From: Paeniglutamicibacter sulfureus
GTDB taxonomy: Bacteria > Actinomycetota > Actinomycetes > Actinomycetales > Micrococcaceae
Reading direction: 5' to 3'
DNA length: 64,000 nt
Assembly: GCF_030512175.1 (NCBI RefSeq)
Contig: NZ_JAULBL010000002.1
Location: forward strand, 928,149 to 992,148
A program made the translations under genes and the position numbers. Below are positions 53,173 through 61,783 of the stretch, piece by piece (position 1 is the stretch's first letter; each line of letters starts with the position of its first letter). The notes under the pieces are model-generated. The model was not told the origin of the DNA, made no database searches, and saw nothing but the letters and a program-made list of their open reading frames with translations.

Positions 53173-54294
53173 ATGACCACCGAAAACCCAGCGCCTCGCG
53201 ATCCGGTACAGCCCCGCACCGTCATCGGCCGGATGCCGAAGTATGTTGCGGGCAAGCCTCCTCGCGAAATACCTGGCCTGAACGCCTACAAGCTTTCTTC
53301 GAACGAAACCCCCCTGCCGCCGATCCCGGAGGTCATGGAAGCGATTCGCGCCCAGCTCGACATCAACCGCTACCCGGATCCAATGTCGACGAAGCTTCGC
53401 ACAGCACTGGCCGCGTTCCTTTCGGTCCCTGTCGATGACATCGTCACCGGTGCGGGTTCGCTCGGGGCACTGACCCAGATCCTGGCCACCTTTGCCGGTC
53501 AGGACGACGACGGTGTCCAGGACGAAGTGATCTTTGCCTGGCGATCCTTCGAGGCCTACCCGATCGTGGTGGAAACCGCAGGGGCGCTGCCCGTACAGAT
53601 TCCCCTGCTGGCCGATGGACGCCACGACCTGGAAGCCATGGCCGCGGCGGTCAACGAACGCACTTCGGTGATCCTGCTGTGCACCCCGAACAATCCCACC
53701 GGTCCGGCGCTGTTGCGAGACCAGGTCGAGGCCTTTATCGCCAAGGTTCCCTCCAACGTGCTGATCGTCATTGACGAGGCCTACCAGGAATTCGTGCGGG
53801 ACACGCAGGCCGTGAACGGGATCGACACCTACCGCAGCCACCCGAATGTGATGGTGCTTCGGACCTTCTCCAAGGCGCACGGGCTGGCAAACCTCCGCGT
53901 GGGGTACTCGGTCTCACACCCGGAGGTCACCCAACACATTCGAGTCGCCGCGACGATGTTCGCCGTCTCGTCCGTGGCCGAGGATGCTGCCGTGGCCTCC
54001 CTGGCCCACTACGACAAGGTTGTGGAAAGGGTACAAAGGATCGTTGACGAACGTACCCGCGTGGTTGCCGGTCTCGAGGAACTCGGATGGAAGATTCCGG
54101 CCGCCGAGGGCAACTTCGTGTGGTTGCCGCTGGGTGCCAATACCGCCGAATTCGTTGAGCTGGCTTCGGAGCAAGCACTGGCCGTGCGTGGGTTCGCCGG
54201 CGAAGGCGTGAGGGTGAGTATTGGCGAGGAAGAGGCCAACACCCGCTTCCTCAAGCTTTGTCGGAACTATCCAAAAGGCTCGACGCTTTCCTAG
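53173..54294 (+). CDS. hisC: Histidinol-phosphate aminotransferase
   Basis: A 373-residue PLP enzyme, histidine biosynthesis step 7 (imidazole acetol-phosphate to histidinol-phosphate). It shows YKLSSNETPLPPIPEV, the cofactor segments TGAGSLGAL, CTPNNPTGPALL, VIDEAYQEF, the PLP Lys in RTFSKAHGLANLRVGY and a C-terminal Arg (GVRVSIGEEEANTRFL). TAAGCT lies seven bases before the ATG without a ribosome site, suggesting a leaderless start. It is alone here, not in a his operon, so a second aromatic-aminotransferase role is possible. Confidence 0.9.
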   Translation: MTTENPAPRDPVQPRTVIGRMPKYVAGKPPREIPGLNAYKLSSNETPLPPIPEVMEAIRAQLDINRYPDPMSTKLRTALAAFLSVPVDDIVTGAGSLGALTQILATFAGQDDDGVQDEVIFAWRSFEAYPIVVETAGALPVQIPLLADGRHDLEAMAAAVNERTSVILLCTPNNPTGPALLRDQVEAFIAKVPSNVLIVIDEAYQEFVRDTQAVNGIDTYRSHPNVMVLRTFSKAHGLANLRVGYSVSHPEVTQHIRVAATMFAVSSVAEDAAVASLAHYDKVVERVQRIVDERTRVVAGLEELGWKIPAAEGNFVWLPLGANTAEFVELASEQALAVRGFAGEGVRVSIGEEEANTRFLKLCRNYPKGSTLS

Positions 54295-54353
54295 GGGCGG
54301 ATAAGTCGTGATTTGCGGCGTTTCACCGCTAGGCTAGAACAGACAAAACCGCT

Positions 54354-54391
54354 ATATGCCCCATGCGGAATCTATTCCGCGCGGGGCATAT
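54354..54391. terminator. Hairpin between hisC and the E1alpha gene
   Basis: ATATGCCCC pairs with GGGGCATAT and, inside it, GCGGAA pairs with TTCCGC around a TCTA loop, then TTTC follows. It could terminate hisC or fold in the leader of the E1alpha-E1beta-E2 operon, whose first ATG is 27 bases further on. Confidence 0.6.
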
Positions 54392-54417
54392 TTCATGTAC
54401 GTAAGGACGCCCTCGGT

Positions 54418-55566
54418 ATGACCAACACCGTGCACGAGCCCTCGGAGCAGGCGCTGATCCAGCTACTTACCCCTGAAGGGGAACGTCGCTCGCACGCCGA
54501 GTACGACAGCTACATCCAGGACGTCGACGCGGAAATGTTGCGAGGGTTCTTCCGCGACATGGCGCTCACGCGCCGTTTTGACCAGGAAGCCACCGCGCTG
54601 CAGCGCCAGGGCCAGCTGGCCCTGTGGGTTCCGCTGCGAGGCCAGGAAGCTGCGCAGATCGGTTCGGGTCGGGCGACCCGGCCCAACGACTACATCTTCC
54701 CGACCTACCGCGAACACGGCGTCGCACTGACCCGCAACGTCGATTTCCCCCAGATGCTGCGGATCTTCCGCGGCATTTCCAATGGCGGGTGGGACCCACG
54801 GGAAAACAATTTCCACATGTACACCATGGTGCTCGCGGCCCAGATGCCGCACGCCACCGGGTACGCCATGGGCGTGCAGCGCGACCAGGCCGGCTGGGAT
54901 GCCGAGCGCCTGGAGAAGGACGGCACCGCCGTGGTCGCCTACTTCGGGGACGGGTCCTCCACCGAGGGCGAGGTCCACGAATCCATGGTCTTTGCTGCCA
55001 GCTTCAACTCCCCGGTGGTCTTCTTCTGCCAGAACAACCAGTGGGCCATCTCGGTTCCGTTCCACGTGCAGTCCAAGGTGCCCCTGGCCGAGCGTGCCGC
55101 CGGCTACGGTTTCCCCGGGATCCGCGTCGACGGCAACGACGTGCTCGCGGTGTTGGCTGTGACCCGTTGGGCCTTGGAACGAGCCCGCCGCGGCGAGGGA
55201 CCGGTCTTGATCGAGGCAGTCACCTACCGCATGAGCGCACACACCACGGCCGATGATCCGACCAAGTACAGGATGAGTGCCGACGAGGAAGCCTGGGTCG
55301 CACGCGACCCGCTGCTGCGCCTGGAAAAGCACCTGAAGGACAACGACCTGGCCGACGAGGTGTTCTTCAAGCAGGTCGTCGTTGACGGAGACGAGATGGC
55401 GACCCGGGTCCGCGAGGAAGCCATGGCGTTCCCCGATCCGTCACTCGCCCAGTCCTTCGCAAATGTCTACGCCGAGGCGCACCCGCTAATCCAGGAAGAG
55501 CTCAAGTGGCACCTGGAATACGAAGCCGGATTCGCCGACACCACCGAGGAAGGGGCCACCCGATGA
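54418..55566 (+). CDS. 2-oxoacid dehydrogenase E1 component, alpha subunit
   Basis: A 382-residue thiamine-diphosphate subunit of the branched-chain 2-oxoacid or pyruvate dehydrogenase complex. It decarboxylates the 2-oxoacid and passes the acyl group to E2. RGQEAAQIGSGRATRPNDYIFPTYREHG is conserved in E1alpha, and the ThDP motif is YFGDGSSTEGEVHESMVFAASFNSPVVFFCQNNQ (GDG...NN). MSAHTTADDPTKY carries the phosphorylation-loop-type His. The ATG at 54418 fits the family; a longer open frame starts within the hairpin. It overlaps the E1beta start (ATGA). BkdA1 and AcoA/PdhA types cannot be separated by eye. Confidence 0.9.
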   Translation: MTNTVHEPSEQALIQLLTPEGERRSHAEYDSYIQDVDAEMLRGFFRDMALTRRFDQEATALQRQGQLALWVPLRGQEAAQIGSGRATRPNDYIFPTYREHGVALTRNVDFPQMLRIFRGISNGGWDPRENNFHMYTMVLAAQMPHATGYAMGVQRDQAGWDAERLEKDGTAVVAYFGDGSSTEGEVHESMVFAASFNSPVVFFCQNNQWAISVPFHVQSKVPLAERAAGYGFPGIRVDGNDVLAVLAVTRWALERARRGEGPVLIEAVTYRMSAHTTADDPTKYRMSADEEAWVARDPLLRLEKHLKDNDLADEVFFKQVVVDGDEMATRVREEAMAFPDPSLAQSFANVYAEAHPLIQEELKWHLEYEAGFADTTEEGATR

Positions 55567-56543
55567 GCACCACCACGATGACCCTGGCCAAGGCCATCAC
55601 CGCCGGGCTCGATGCGGTCCTGGCCAACGACCCCAAGTCCCTGCTCATCGGCGAGGACATCGGGCGCCTGGGCGGGGTCTACCGCGTCACCGACGGGCTG
55701 ATCGACACCTACGGACCGGACCGCGTGATCGACTCGCCGCTGGGCGAGGCCGGAATCGTGGGCACCAGCATCGGCATGGCCATCCGCGGCTACTCGCCGA
55801 TCGCCGAGATCCAGTTCGACGGCTTCGTCTTCCCTGCCTTCAACCAGATCACCACCCAGCTGGCCAAGATGCGCGCCCGCTCCGAGGGCCGCTTCGGTGC
55901 CCCGGTGGTCATCCGCATTCCCTACGGCGGCGGCATCGGCTCCATCGAGCACCACTCCGAATCCCCGGAGGCGCTCTTCGCGCACACCGCGGGCCTGCGC
56001 ATCATGGCCCCGTCCAATGCGCACGACGCCTACTGGATGATCCAGCAGGCCGCAGCCTGCCAGGACCCGGTGATCTTCTTCGAACCCAAGCGCCGCTACT
56101 GGCTCAAGGGCGAGGTCGACACGTCCAACCCGGCCGCCGACGCCTTCAAGGCCCAGGTCATCCGCCCCGGCGAGGACGCCACCATCGTCACCTACGGCCC
56201 GCTGGTGCCCGTCGCCCTGGCGGCGGCCGAGGCGGCGCGCGAGGACGGGCGCAGCGTGGAGGTCATCGACCTGCGCTCGGTCTCCCCGATCGACTTCGAC
56301 ACCATCACCGAATCCGTGGAAAAGACCGGCCGGCTCATCGTGACCCACGAGGCCCCGACCTTTGGCGGCATCGGCGGGGAAATCGCTGCCCGCGTGGGGG
56401 AGCGCGCCTTCCTCTCGCTGGAGGCCCCGGTCATCCGCGTGGGCGGATTCCACATGCCCTACCCGGTGGCCAAGGTCGAGGAACAATACCTGCCCGACAT
56501 CGACAAGGTCCTCGAAGCACTCGATCGGTCCTTCGCCTACTAA
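55563..56543 (+). CDS. 2-oxoacid dehydrogenase E1 component, beta subunit
   Basis: A 326-residue partner of E1alpha. Conserved pieces are LIGEDIGRLGGVYRVTDGL, DSPLGEAGIVGTSIGMAIRGYSPIAEIQFDGF (the E1beta signature), RIPYGGGIGSIEHHSESPEALFAH and a transketolase C-terminal domain with EVIDLRSVSPIDFDTI. The start overlaps the alpha gene stop. It forms the active-site dimer interface with E1alpha. Confidence 0.92.
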   Translation: MSTTTMTLAKAITAGLDAVLANDPKSLLIGEDIGRLGGVYRVTDGLIDTYGPDRVIDSPLGEAGIVGTSIGMAIRGYSPIAEIQFDGFVFPAFNQITTQLAKMRARSEGRFGAPVVIRIPYGGGIGSIEHHSESPEALFAHTAGLRIMAPSNAHDAYWMIQQAAACQDPVIFFEPKRRYWLKGEVDTSNPAADAFKAQVIRPGEDATIVTYGPLVPVALAAAEAAREDGRSVEVIDLRSVSPIDFDTITESVEKTGRLIVTHEAPTFGGIGGEIAARVGERAFLSLEAPVIRVGGFHMPYPVAKVEEQYLPDIDKVLEALDRSFAY

Positions 56544-56605
56544 CTGAGTGGTGCGCACGAGCGCCACCGCACCGCTGCAGCATTGTTTCTTAAAGGAGTC
56601 AGACG

Positions 56606-58036
56606 ATGAGCACCTTCAACCTTCCCGATGTCGGCGAAGGCCTCACCGAGGCCGAAATCGTCGGTTGGAAAGTCAAGCCCGGGGACACCGTGGTGGTCAA
56701 CCAGGTCTTCGTGGAAATCGAGACAGCCAAGTCCCTGGTCGAGCTGCCCAGCCCCTACGCCGGAGTGGTCAAGGAACTGCATGCGGCCGAGGGCGAGACC
56801 CTGGCCGTTGGCTCGCCGCTGTTTAGCGTTGACGAGGTCGGTTCCCGGCCAGCCCCGCTGGCCAATGTGCCTGACGTGGCCGACATTGCCGAGGCCGACA
56901 CCCCGGTCGCCAGCGAAGAACCCGGCCCGCTGGTCGGTTCGGGCCCCAAGGCCGATGCCGTCAAGCGCCGTGCCCGCACCAGCCGCCCGGGAACGAACAA
57001 GCCCGCCAAGGGCGCAGGTGCCCAGGGGGCCGCCCCGGTGATCCCGGCAGCGCTTGCCGACACGATTTCCCGGCGCGCCGCAGAAATCGGCCAGGCTTCC
57101 ACCCGACTGACCGCGGCAGCCAAGCCCGCCGTGGCAGCATTCGTCGACCGTGTCCTGGCCAAGCCGCCGGTGCGCAAGGTCGCCAAGGAACTCGGCGTGG
57201 ACCTGACCGAGGTCACCGGCACCGGCGGCCGGGGCGAAATCACCCGCGATGACGTGCTCTCCTACAAGGCCCAGCGCGAGGCCGAACGCGACGCCGCACC
57301 GATGTTCTGGTCGGCCAAGGGCCAGGAAGAGGACGGACGCCTCATCCGAACCCCGGTGCGCGGCATCCGCAAGGCCACCGCCAAGGCCATGGTCGAATCG
57401 GCCTTCACCGCCCCCCACGTGTCGATCTTCGTGGACGTGGATGCCTCGCGCACCATGGAATACGTGGCCCGGCTGAAGAAGAGCCGCGACTTCGAGGGCA
57501 TCAAGGTCTCTCCGCTGCTGGTGCTGGCCAAGGCCGTCATCTGGGCTGCCGCACGCAACCCCTCCGTCAACGCCTCTTGGGTCGAGACCGAGAACGGGGC
57601 GGAGATCCAGGTCAAGCACTTCATGAACCTGGGCATCGCCGCGGCCACGCCGCGCGGCCTGCTGGTCCCCAACATCAAGGAAGCGCAGGATCTTTCCATG
57701 CGCGAACTGGCGATTGCGCTCAATGACCTGGCTGCTACCGCCCGGGCCGGCAAGACCTCGCCTGCGGACATGACCGGCGGCACGCTGACGGTGACCAACA
57801 TCGGCGTGCTGGGAATCGACACCGGCACCCCGATCATCAACCCCGGTGAAGTTGCAATCCTCGCCTTTGGCACCATTCGGCAGAAGCCGTGGGTTGTCGA
57901 TGGCCAGGTGGTCCCGCGTTGGATCACCACCCTGGGCGGCTCCTTCGACCACCGCGTGGTTGACGGGGACCTGTCGGCGCGCTTCATGGCCGACGTGGCT
58001 GCCATCATGCAGGAGCCTGCGCTGCTGCTGGACTGA
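56606..58036 (+). CDS. 2-oxoacid dehydrogenase E2 component (lipoyl acyltransferase)
   Basis: A 476-residue dihydrolipoamide acyltransferase. Domains in order: lipoyl domain (1-~80, lipoyl Lys in [12 protein letters not shown] near residue 42), Pro/Ala/Lys linker, E3-binding domain (about 190-225: [14 protein letters not shown]...[13 protein letters not shown]) and the catalytic trimer domain with [11 protein letters not shown] (catalytic His/Asp). AAAGGAG precedes the ATG. It transfers the acyl group to CoA. The E3 gene (lipoamide dehydrogenase) is not in the window. A relic of a second copy of this gene's 3' end lies at 58988-59056. Confidence 0.93.
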   Translation: MSTFNLPDVGEGLTEAEIVGWKVKPGDTVVVNQVFVEIETAKSLVELPSPYAGVVKELHAAEGETLAVGSPLFSVDEVGSRPAPLANVPDVADIAEADTPVASEEPGPLVGSGPKADAVKRRARTSRPGTNKPAKGAGAQGAAPVIPAALADTISRRAAEIGQASTRLTAAAKPAVAAFVDRVLAKPPVRKVAKELGVDLTEVTGTGGRGEITRDDVLSYKAQREAERDAAPMFWSAKGQEEDGRLIRTPVRGIRKATAKAMVESAFTAPHVSIFVDVDASRTMEYVARLKKSRDFEGIKVSPLLVLAKAVIWAAARNPSVNASWVETENGAEIQVKHFMNLGIAAATPRGLLVPNIKEAQDLSMRELAIALNDLAATARAGKTSPADMTGGTLTVTNIGVLGIDTGTPIINPGEVAILAFGTIRQKPWVVDGQVVPRWITTLGGSFDHRVVDGDLSARFMADVAAIMQEPALLLD

Positions 58037-58048
58037 TCGTTATCCTTT

Positions 58049-58079
58049 CGTGATGCCCGGATGGTCACCGGGCATCACG
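58049..58079 (+). terminator. 12-bp hairpin after the E2 gene
   Basis: CGTGATGCCCGG pairs perfectly with CCGGGCATCACG around a 7-base loop, 12 bases after the E2 stop. No T-run follows; likely a terminator or an mRNA 3' end stabiliser. Confidence 0.7.
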
Positions 58080-58147
58080 GGGCGGACATAGGAGGGGTAC
58101 TGGTACCTTCCGGCAACCTGCCGGAGTCAGAGCCCAAGGAGCACACC

Positions 58148-58927
58148 GTGAGGAACGCACCGAAACCGTCCGCCCTGTCCGTCCACCCGCCCTTTCGCCG
58201 CCGGCGCCTCCTGTTGGCCGCCGGCGCCGTAGCCTCCGCCCTGCTGATCGGCGGCCCGGGGATCGTCCCCGCATTCACCACGTCCGGCCCGGCCTTGGCT
58301 AACCCGGCCGTTGCCACCGAGACGCCGGCGTCCATTGACACGTCGGATTGGCAGACCTTCGACAAGTACGGGATCGCCTTCGACTACCCGGCCGACTGGG
58401 AAATACTGCCGTATGCCTGCGACGGTTGCGAGGTCGATGATCCGCCGCTGCCGGAGAGCGAGTACACGCCGTGGAACATCGTTGACGGCAACGGGGTGAG
58501 GGTGGCCCACGTGTTCCCGAACTTCGTGGGCGACACCGACGGAGACACCGGTTTGTATAGCCGCACCGACCTGGACACCGCTGCGGTGGAAGGGATCGAG
58601 TACGAGCCAACAAGCCTGGTCTTCGAGCATGTGAAAATCGATTATTCGCAGGCGTCCGTGACGGGAGTCGAGCGGAAGGCGCAGCAGGCCAAACTGATGA
58701 TCTCCTCGGACGAGAGGCTGGCAACGCGTGATCAATACCCCTTCCTGCCCGTCTTCCACTCGCGGTCCAAGGCAGCGACCTGGATCCAAACCACGCCGGA
58801 GTTCACGGAAGCCGGCGGCATGGACAAGGACCACGTCACGTTGGGCAATGCCAGGCAGTTCATGGACAGTGAGCGCTACCGGACGATGAAGCAGGTCATG
58901 CTTTCGGTCCGGGCAAGCTCCTTCTGA
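58148..58927 (+). CDS. Exported protein, paralogue of the gene at 59219
   Basis: A 259-residue protein with a GTG start after AAGGAG. The N-terminal RRRR, a hydrophobic segment (LLLAAGAVASALLIGG) and an ALANPA-type cleavage site form a signal peptide. The mature part starts with DTSDWQTFDKYGIAFDYPADWEI and contains a CDGC pair, DTDGDTGLYSRT, VFEHVKIDYS and a closing KDHVTLGNARQFM...MLSVRAS. The DWxxxxxxGxxFxYPxDW pattern, seen in actinobacterial exported proteins, is shared with the tandem paralogue 1 kb downstream. Function unknown; sigma-factor- or PsbP-like folds have such FDYPADW segments. Confidence 0.8.
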   Translation: MRNAPKPSALSVHPPFRRRRLLLAAGAVASALLIGGPGIVPAFTTSGPALANPAVATETPASIDTSDWQTFDKYGIAFDYPADWEILPYACDGCEVDDPPLPESEYTPWNIVDGNGVRVAHVFPNFVGDTDGDTGLYSRTDLDTAAVEGIEYEPTSLVFEHVKIDYSQASVTGVERKAQQAKLMISSDERLATRDQYPFLPVFHSRSKAATWIQTTPEFTEAGGMDKDHVTLGNARQFMDSERYRTMKQVMLSVRASSF

Positions 58928-58987
58928 GTCCTGTCCCCACTCTCACTTCCCGTCCGTGATCGTTGGGATTATGGGCGGGAAGCCCCT

Positions 58988-59056
58988 CTTGTGTCGGCGC
59001 AGTTCACTGCCGATGTCGCCTCGATTATGCAGGATCCCGCACTGCTGATTAACTGA
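58988..59056 (+). pseudogene. Relic of an E2 acyltransferase 3' end (tandem duplication footprint)
   Basis: These 69 bases read LVSAQFTADVASIMQDPALLIN-stop, closely matching the last residues of the E2 gene at 58036 ([21 protein letters not shown]-stop), with the stop at the same place. No E2 sequence precedes it. The relic is followed by an exported protein whose paralogue also directly follows the true E2 gene, so both parts were duplicated together. Confidence 0.8.
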
Positions 59057-59218
59057 CATGCGTGTTGGTACTTCCGGGAAAAGTGGCCGGATGCCGGTGC
59101 AACGCGCAGTGCGCGCATCGCACCGGGCATTTTCAGGCCTTTGCAAGCGCGTATCGGATGGGGCACAGTGGGGAAGGTATCGATGTCCGATTTGGCACTC
59201 GCGCCCAGGAGACAACCG

Positions 59219-60034
59219 ATGAGTAAGTGCGCCGACGCCACCGTACCCGGCAAACCGAAGGCAATGACCCGGGCCCTGTTCATCGCCTCGTTGCTCGGGC
59301 TTTTCCTCCTGTCGGGATGCGCGGATCCCGGACAATGGGCTCCGAACGACTCCAGCACCGTCGATTCGACCCCCTTCGGCCCGCCACAGGAACCGTCCGA
59401 TCGGCCCGTGACCGTGGAGGGGGGAAGTGCGATGGCAACTCCCTCACCGAAGCCGGCCGAAGAGGTCGACACCACGGGCTGGAAGACGTTCGCCACCCAG
59501 GGGCTGAGCTTTCGATACCCTCCCGACTGGAACATCGAGGAAGACGACTGCAGCAACTGCAACGCCACGGCCAAGCCCCTGGCGGACCCCTTCACCAAAT
59601 GGGACATCGAGAATTCCGACGGCAACGAGATCGCCGAGTTCCGTGCCGACTCGGCCACCGACACCGACGGGGACACGAGCACCTACAAGCGCACCGTGCT
59701 GGAATCCACGCCCGTGGAAGGGGGCTTCCTCGCCCCTGCCGAGGTGGTCTTCGAACACTTCGTCCTGGACATCCCGGGCAAGACCCGGGAACAGAAGGTG
59801 CTGCTGATGCTCAACGACGCGGCAGCGACCAAGGCGCGGGACAAGAACCCCGCGCTGAGCTTCTTCCTGCCGAAGCAGGGCCTCGTAGCCCAGCTGACAA
59901 GTTCCGATGACCTGGCCGAGGAACTGGGATTCCATGACGACCACGTGAGCCTCGCTGATGCCGGGAAGATCATGCAGAGCCGGGATTACCGCCTGCTGCG
60001 CGCGGCGATGCTCAGCATGCGCGTTGAGAAGTAG
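59219..60034 (+). CDS. Exported lipoprotein, paralogue of the gene at 58148
   Basis: A 271-residue lipoprotein: basic start, hydrophobic stretch LFIASLLGLFLLSGC with lipobox LSGC (Cys about 30), a Pro/Ser/Thr linker, then the same domain as its neighbour: DTTGWKTFATQGLSFRYPPDW, a CSNC pair, DTDGDTSTYKRT, VFEHFVLDIP and a closing HDDHVSLADAGKIM...MLSMRVEK. AGGAG precedes the ATG. Unlike its paralogue it keeps a lipobox, so the copies probably differ in anchoring. Function unknown. Confidence 0.82.
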   Translation: MSKCADATVPGKPKAMTRALFIASLLGLFLLSGCADPGQWAPNDSSTVDSTPFGPPQEPSDRPVTVEGGSAMATPSPKPAEEVDTTGWKTFATQGLSFRYPPDWNIEEDDCSNCNATAKPLADPFTKWDIENSDGNEIAEFRADSATDTDGDTSTYKRTVLESTPVEGGFLAPAEVVFEHFVLDIPGKTREQKVLLMLNDAAATKARDKNPALSFFLPKQGLVAQLTSSDDLAEELGFHDDHVSLADAGKIMQSRDYRLLRAAMLSMRVEK

Positions 60035-60077
60035 CATGGAGGCAAACGCCATCAACGAGCCAACGCGGAAGAACCGA

Positions 60078-60716
60078 GTGAATCACGAGCTGTACGTAAA
60101 GATCTGTGGACTTCGCACACCGGAGACCGTCGCGGCGGCCGTCGCCGCCGGCGCCAGCGCGGTGGGCTTCGTTTTTGCCCCCGGAAGTCCGCGAACCGTC
60201 GAACCGGAACTCGTGAGGACGCTCGTCGCGCAGGTGCCGGAGCATGTCGAAACCGTCGGGGTCTTCCGCAACCAGCCGGTTCAGGACGTCATCGACCTCG
60301 CCCTCCGGGCGGGGGTCGGCACGGTGCAGCTGCACGGCGATGAACCGTACGCCGATCTCGAGGCGCTGCACGCCCAGGGGTTTGCGACGCTGCGGGCCTT
60401 CTCAATCGACGGCTATCGCGCGCTGGATGAGGCGGAACGAAGCTGCTGGGAAACCGGGCGGATCCTGCTGGACGCGGTCGAGCCGGGAGCCGGCGTCACC
60501 TTTGACGCCACCGAACTCGTTGCGGCACCGCCTGCCGGGACCTGGATCCTTGCCGGGGGGCTGAACCCGGGGAATGTCGCGCACCTGGTGGGCACGCTGC
60601 GCCCGGCAGGCGTGGATGTTTCTTCCGGGGTGGAGTCCAGCCGCGGTACCAAGGATGTAGACCTGATCGAAGCATTCATCGCGGCGGCGCGATCCTCCTG
60701 CGCAACGAGCCCCTAG
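60078..60716 (+). CDS. trpF: Phosphoribosylanthranilate isomerase
   Basis: A 212-residue TIM-barrel enzyme, tryptophan biosynthesis step 3 (PRA to CdRP). The catalytic Cys is in YVKICGLRTPE, the catalytic Asp in GRILLDAVEPGAG, and phosphate loops are ILAGGLNPGNV and DVSSGVESSRGTKD. GTG 60078 follows GGAAGA and gives the family N-terminus; an ATG at 60036, two bases after the preceding stop, is an alternative. No other trp gene is near. Many actinobacteria lack trpF because PriA does both reactions, so a stand-alone copy is notable. Confidence 0.88.
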   Translation: MNHELYVKICGLRTPETVAAAVAAGASAVGFVFAPGSPRTVEPELVRTLVAQVPEHVETVGVFRNQPVQDVIDLALRAGVGTVQLHGDEPYADLEALHAQGFATLRAFSIDGYRALDEAERSCWETGRILLDAVEPGAGVTFDATELVAAPPAGTWILAGGLNPGNVAHLVGTLRPAGVDVSSGVESSRGTKDVDLIEAFIAAARSSCATSP

Positions 60717-60806
60717 CACCGCAATGGCGGCACATTCCGTGTCCCTGATCTCACCCGTGCGGAAGCCGGGAGCGCCACTGATACTTATTGGATCTGAATC
60801 GTGCGC

Positions 60807-60816
60807 ATACATGTAT
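60807..60816. promoter_or_regulatory. Palindrome in the catR promoter region
   Basis: ATACATGTAT is a perfect 10-base palindrome 74 bases before the catR start, followed by TTTCCC. GCATACAT and GTATTTCCC recur upstream of catA, suggesting a shared LysR-type site. Confidence 0.45.
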
Positions 60817-60889
60817 TTCCCATAAGTAATCTTTGCGTCCTAATCTGGCAGTGGTGCACATCGGTGCCCCATGACCGGAGGTGGACGAC

Positions 60890-61783
60890 GTGGAAGTACG
60901 TCAGATGCGGTACTTCATTGCGGTGGCCGAGGAAAAACACTTCGGTCGTGCGGCCCAGCGCCTGCACATGGCCCAGCCTCCGCTGTCCCAACAAATCAAG
61001 TCGCTCGAGGAGCAGCTGGGCACCCAGTTGTTGGTGCGCACTACTCGCAAGGTCGACCTCACCGCCGCCGGCGAATTGCTCCTGACCCGGGCGCGGTTGC
61101 TGCTGGCCGAGATCGACAAGCTCGAACAAGACGTCAAGCTCGTGGGGCAGGGAGCCAGCGGCGTACTGCGGGTCGGCGTCTCCGGCACGGCCACCTACCG
61201 GCTGATGCCCATGATCGTGCAGGCCGCCCGGGTCCACATGCCCGGCCTGCGCCTGAATGTCCAGGGGGAGATGCTCACGCCCGAAATGGAAATCGCGCTG
61301 GAAGAGCAGCGCGTGGATGTCGCCGTACTACGACCGCCAATCCGTTCGAGCCAACTGAGCCTGAAGTTCTTGGAGAAGGACGAACTGGTTGTGGCCCTGC
61401 CCGAGGATCACGAACTGGCCTCGCGTGGCTTGCTTGACCTCTCGGACCTGGCCGATGAACCCTTTATCACCTACCCGCTGAGTTCCGCGGTGAACACCAT
61501 CTCCATCGAGGCCTGCCGCCAGGCGGGCTTCAGCCCCCAAATTGTCCAGGAGACCCAGGAAACCTCGACCCTGCTGTCGTTCGTCGCGGCCGGGATGGGC
61601 GTCGCGTTGGTCCCCACCGCCCGGCGCATGTTCGCGTTGCAGGGCATTGTCTTCCGCCAGCTGCGCAATGCGCCGGCGGTCGATCTTGCCGTTGCCTGGA
61701 AGACCGACAACGAAACCGCACTGCTGAAAAAGTTCTTGGACCTCTTTGAGGCTCCAGCCCCCACGGAAGGAAACCCGGCGTGA
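60890..61783 (+). CDS. catR: LysR-family activator of the catechol pathway (CatR/BenM-like)
   Basis: A 297-residue LysR regulator: MRYFIAVAEEKHFGRAAQRLHMAQPPLSQQIKSLEEQLG is the CatR/BenM-type helix-turn-helix; the effector domain has LRVGVSGTATYRLMP, VAVLRPPIRS and MGVALVPTARRMFALQGIVFRQL, where the Ser/Thr/Arg muconate-binding residues would lie. GTG 60890, nine bases after GGAG, is preferred over GTG 60881. It is in the same direction as catB and overlaps it (GTGA), unlike the divergent arrangement usual for catR. It likely senses cis,cis-muconate. Confidence 0.87.
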   Translation: MEVRQMRYFIAVAEEKHFGRAAQRLHMAQPPLSQQIKSLEEQLGTQLLVRTTRKVDLTAAGELLLTRARLLLAEIDKLEQDVKLVGQGASGVLRVGVSGTATYRLMPMIVQAARVHMPGLRLNVQGEMLTPEMEIALEEQRVDVAVLRPPIRSSQLSLKFLEKDELVVALPEDHELASRGLLDLSDLADEPFITYPLSSAVNTISIEACRQAGFSPQIVQETQETSTLLSFVAAGMGVALVPTARRMFALQGIVFRQLRNAPAVDLAVAWKTDNETALLKKFLDLFEAPAPTEGNPA

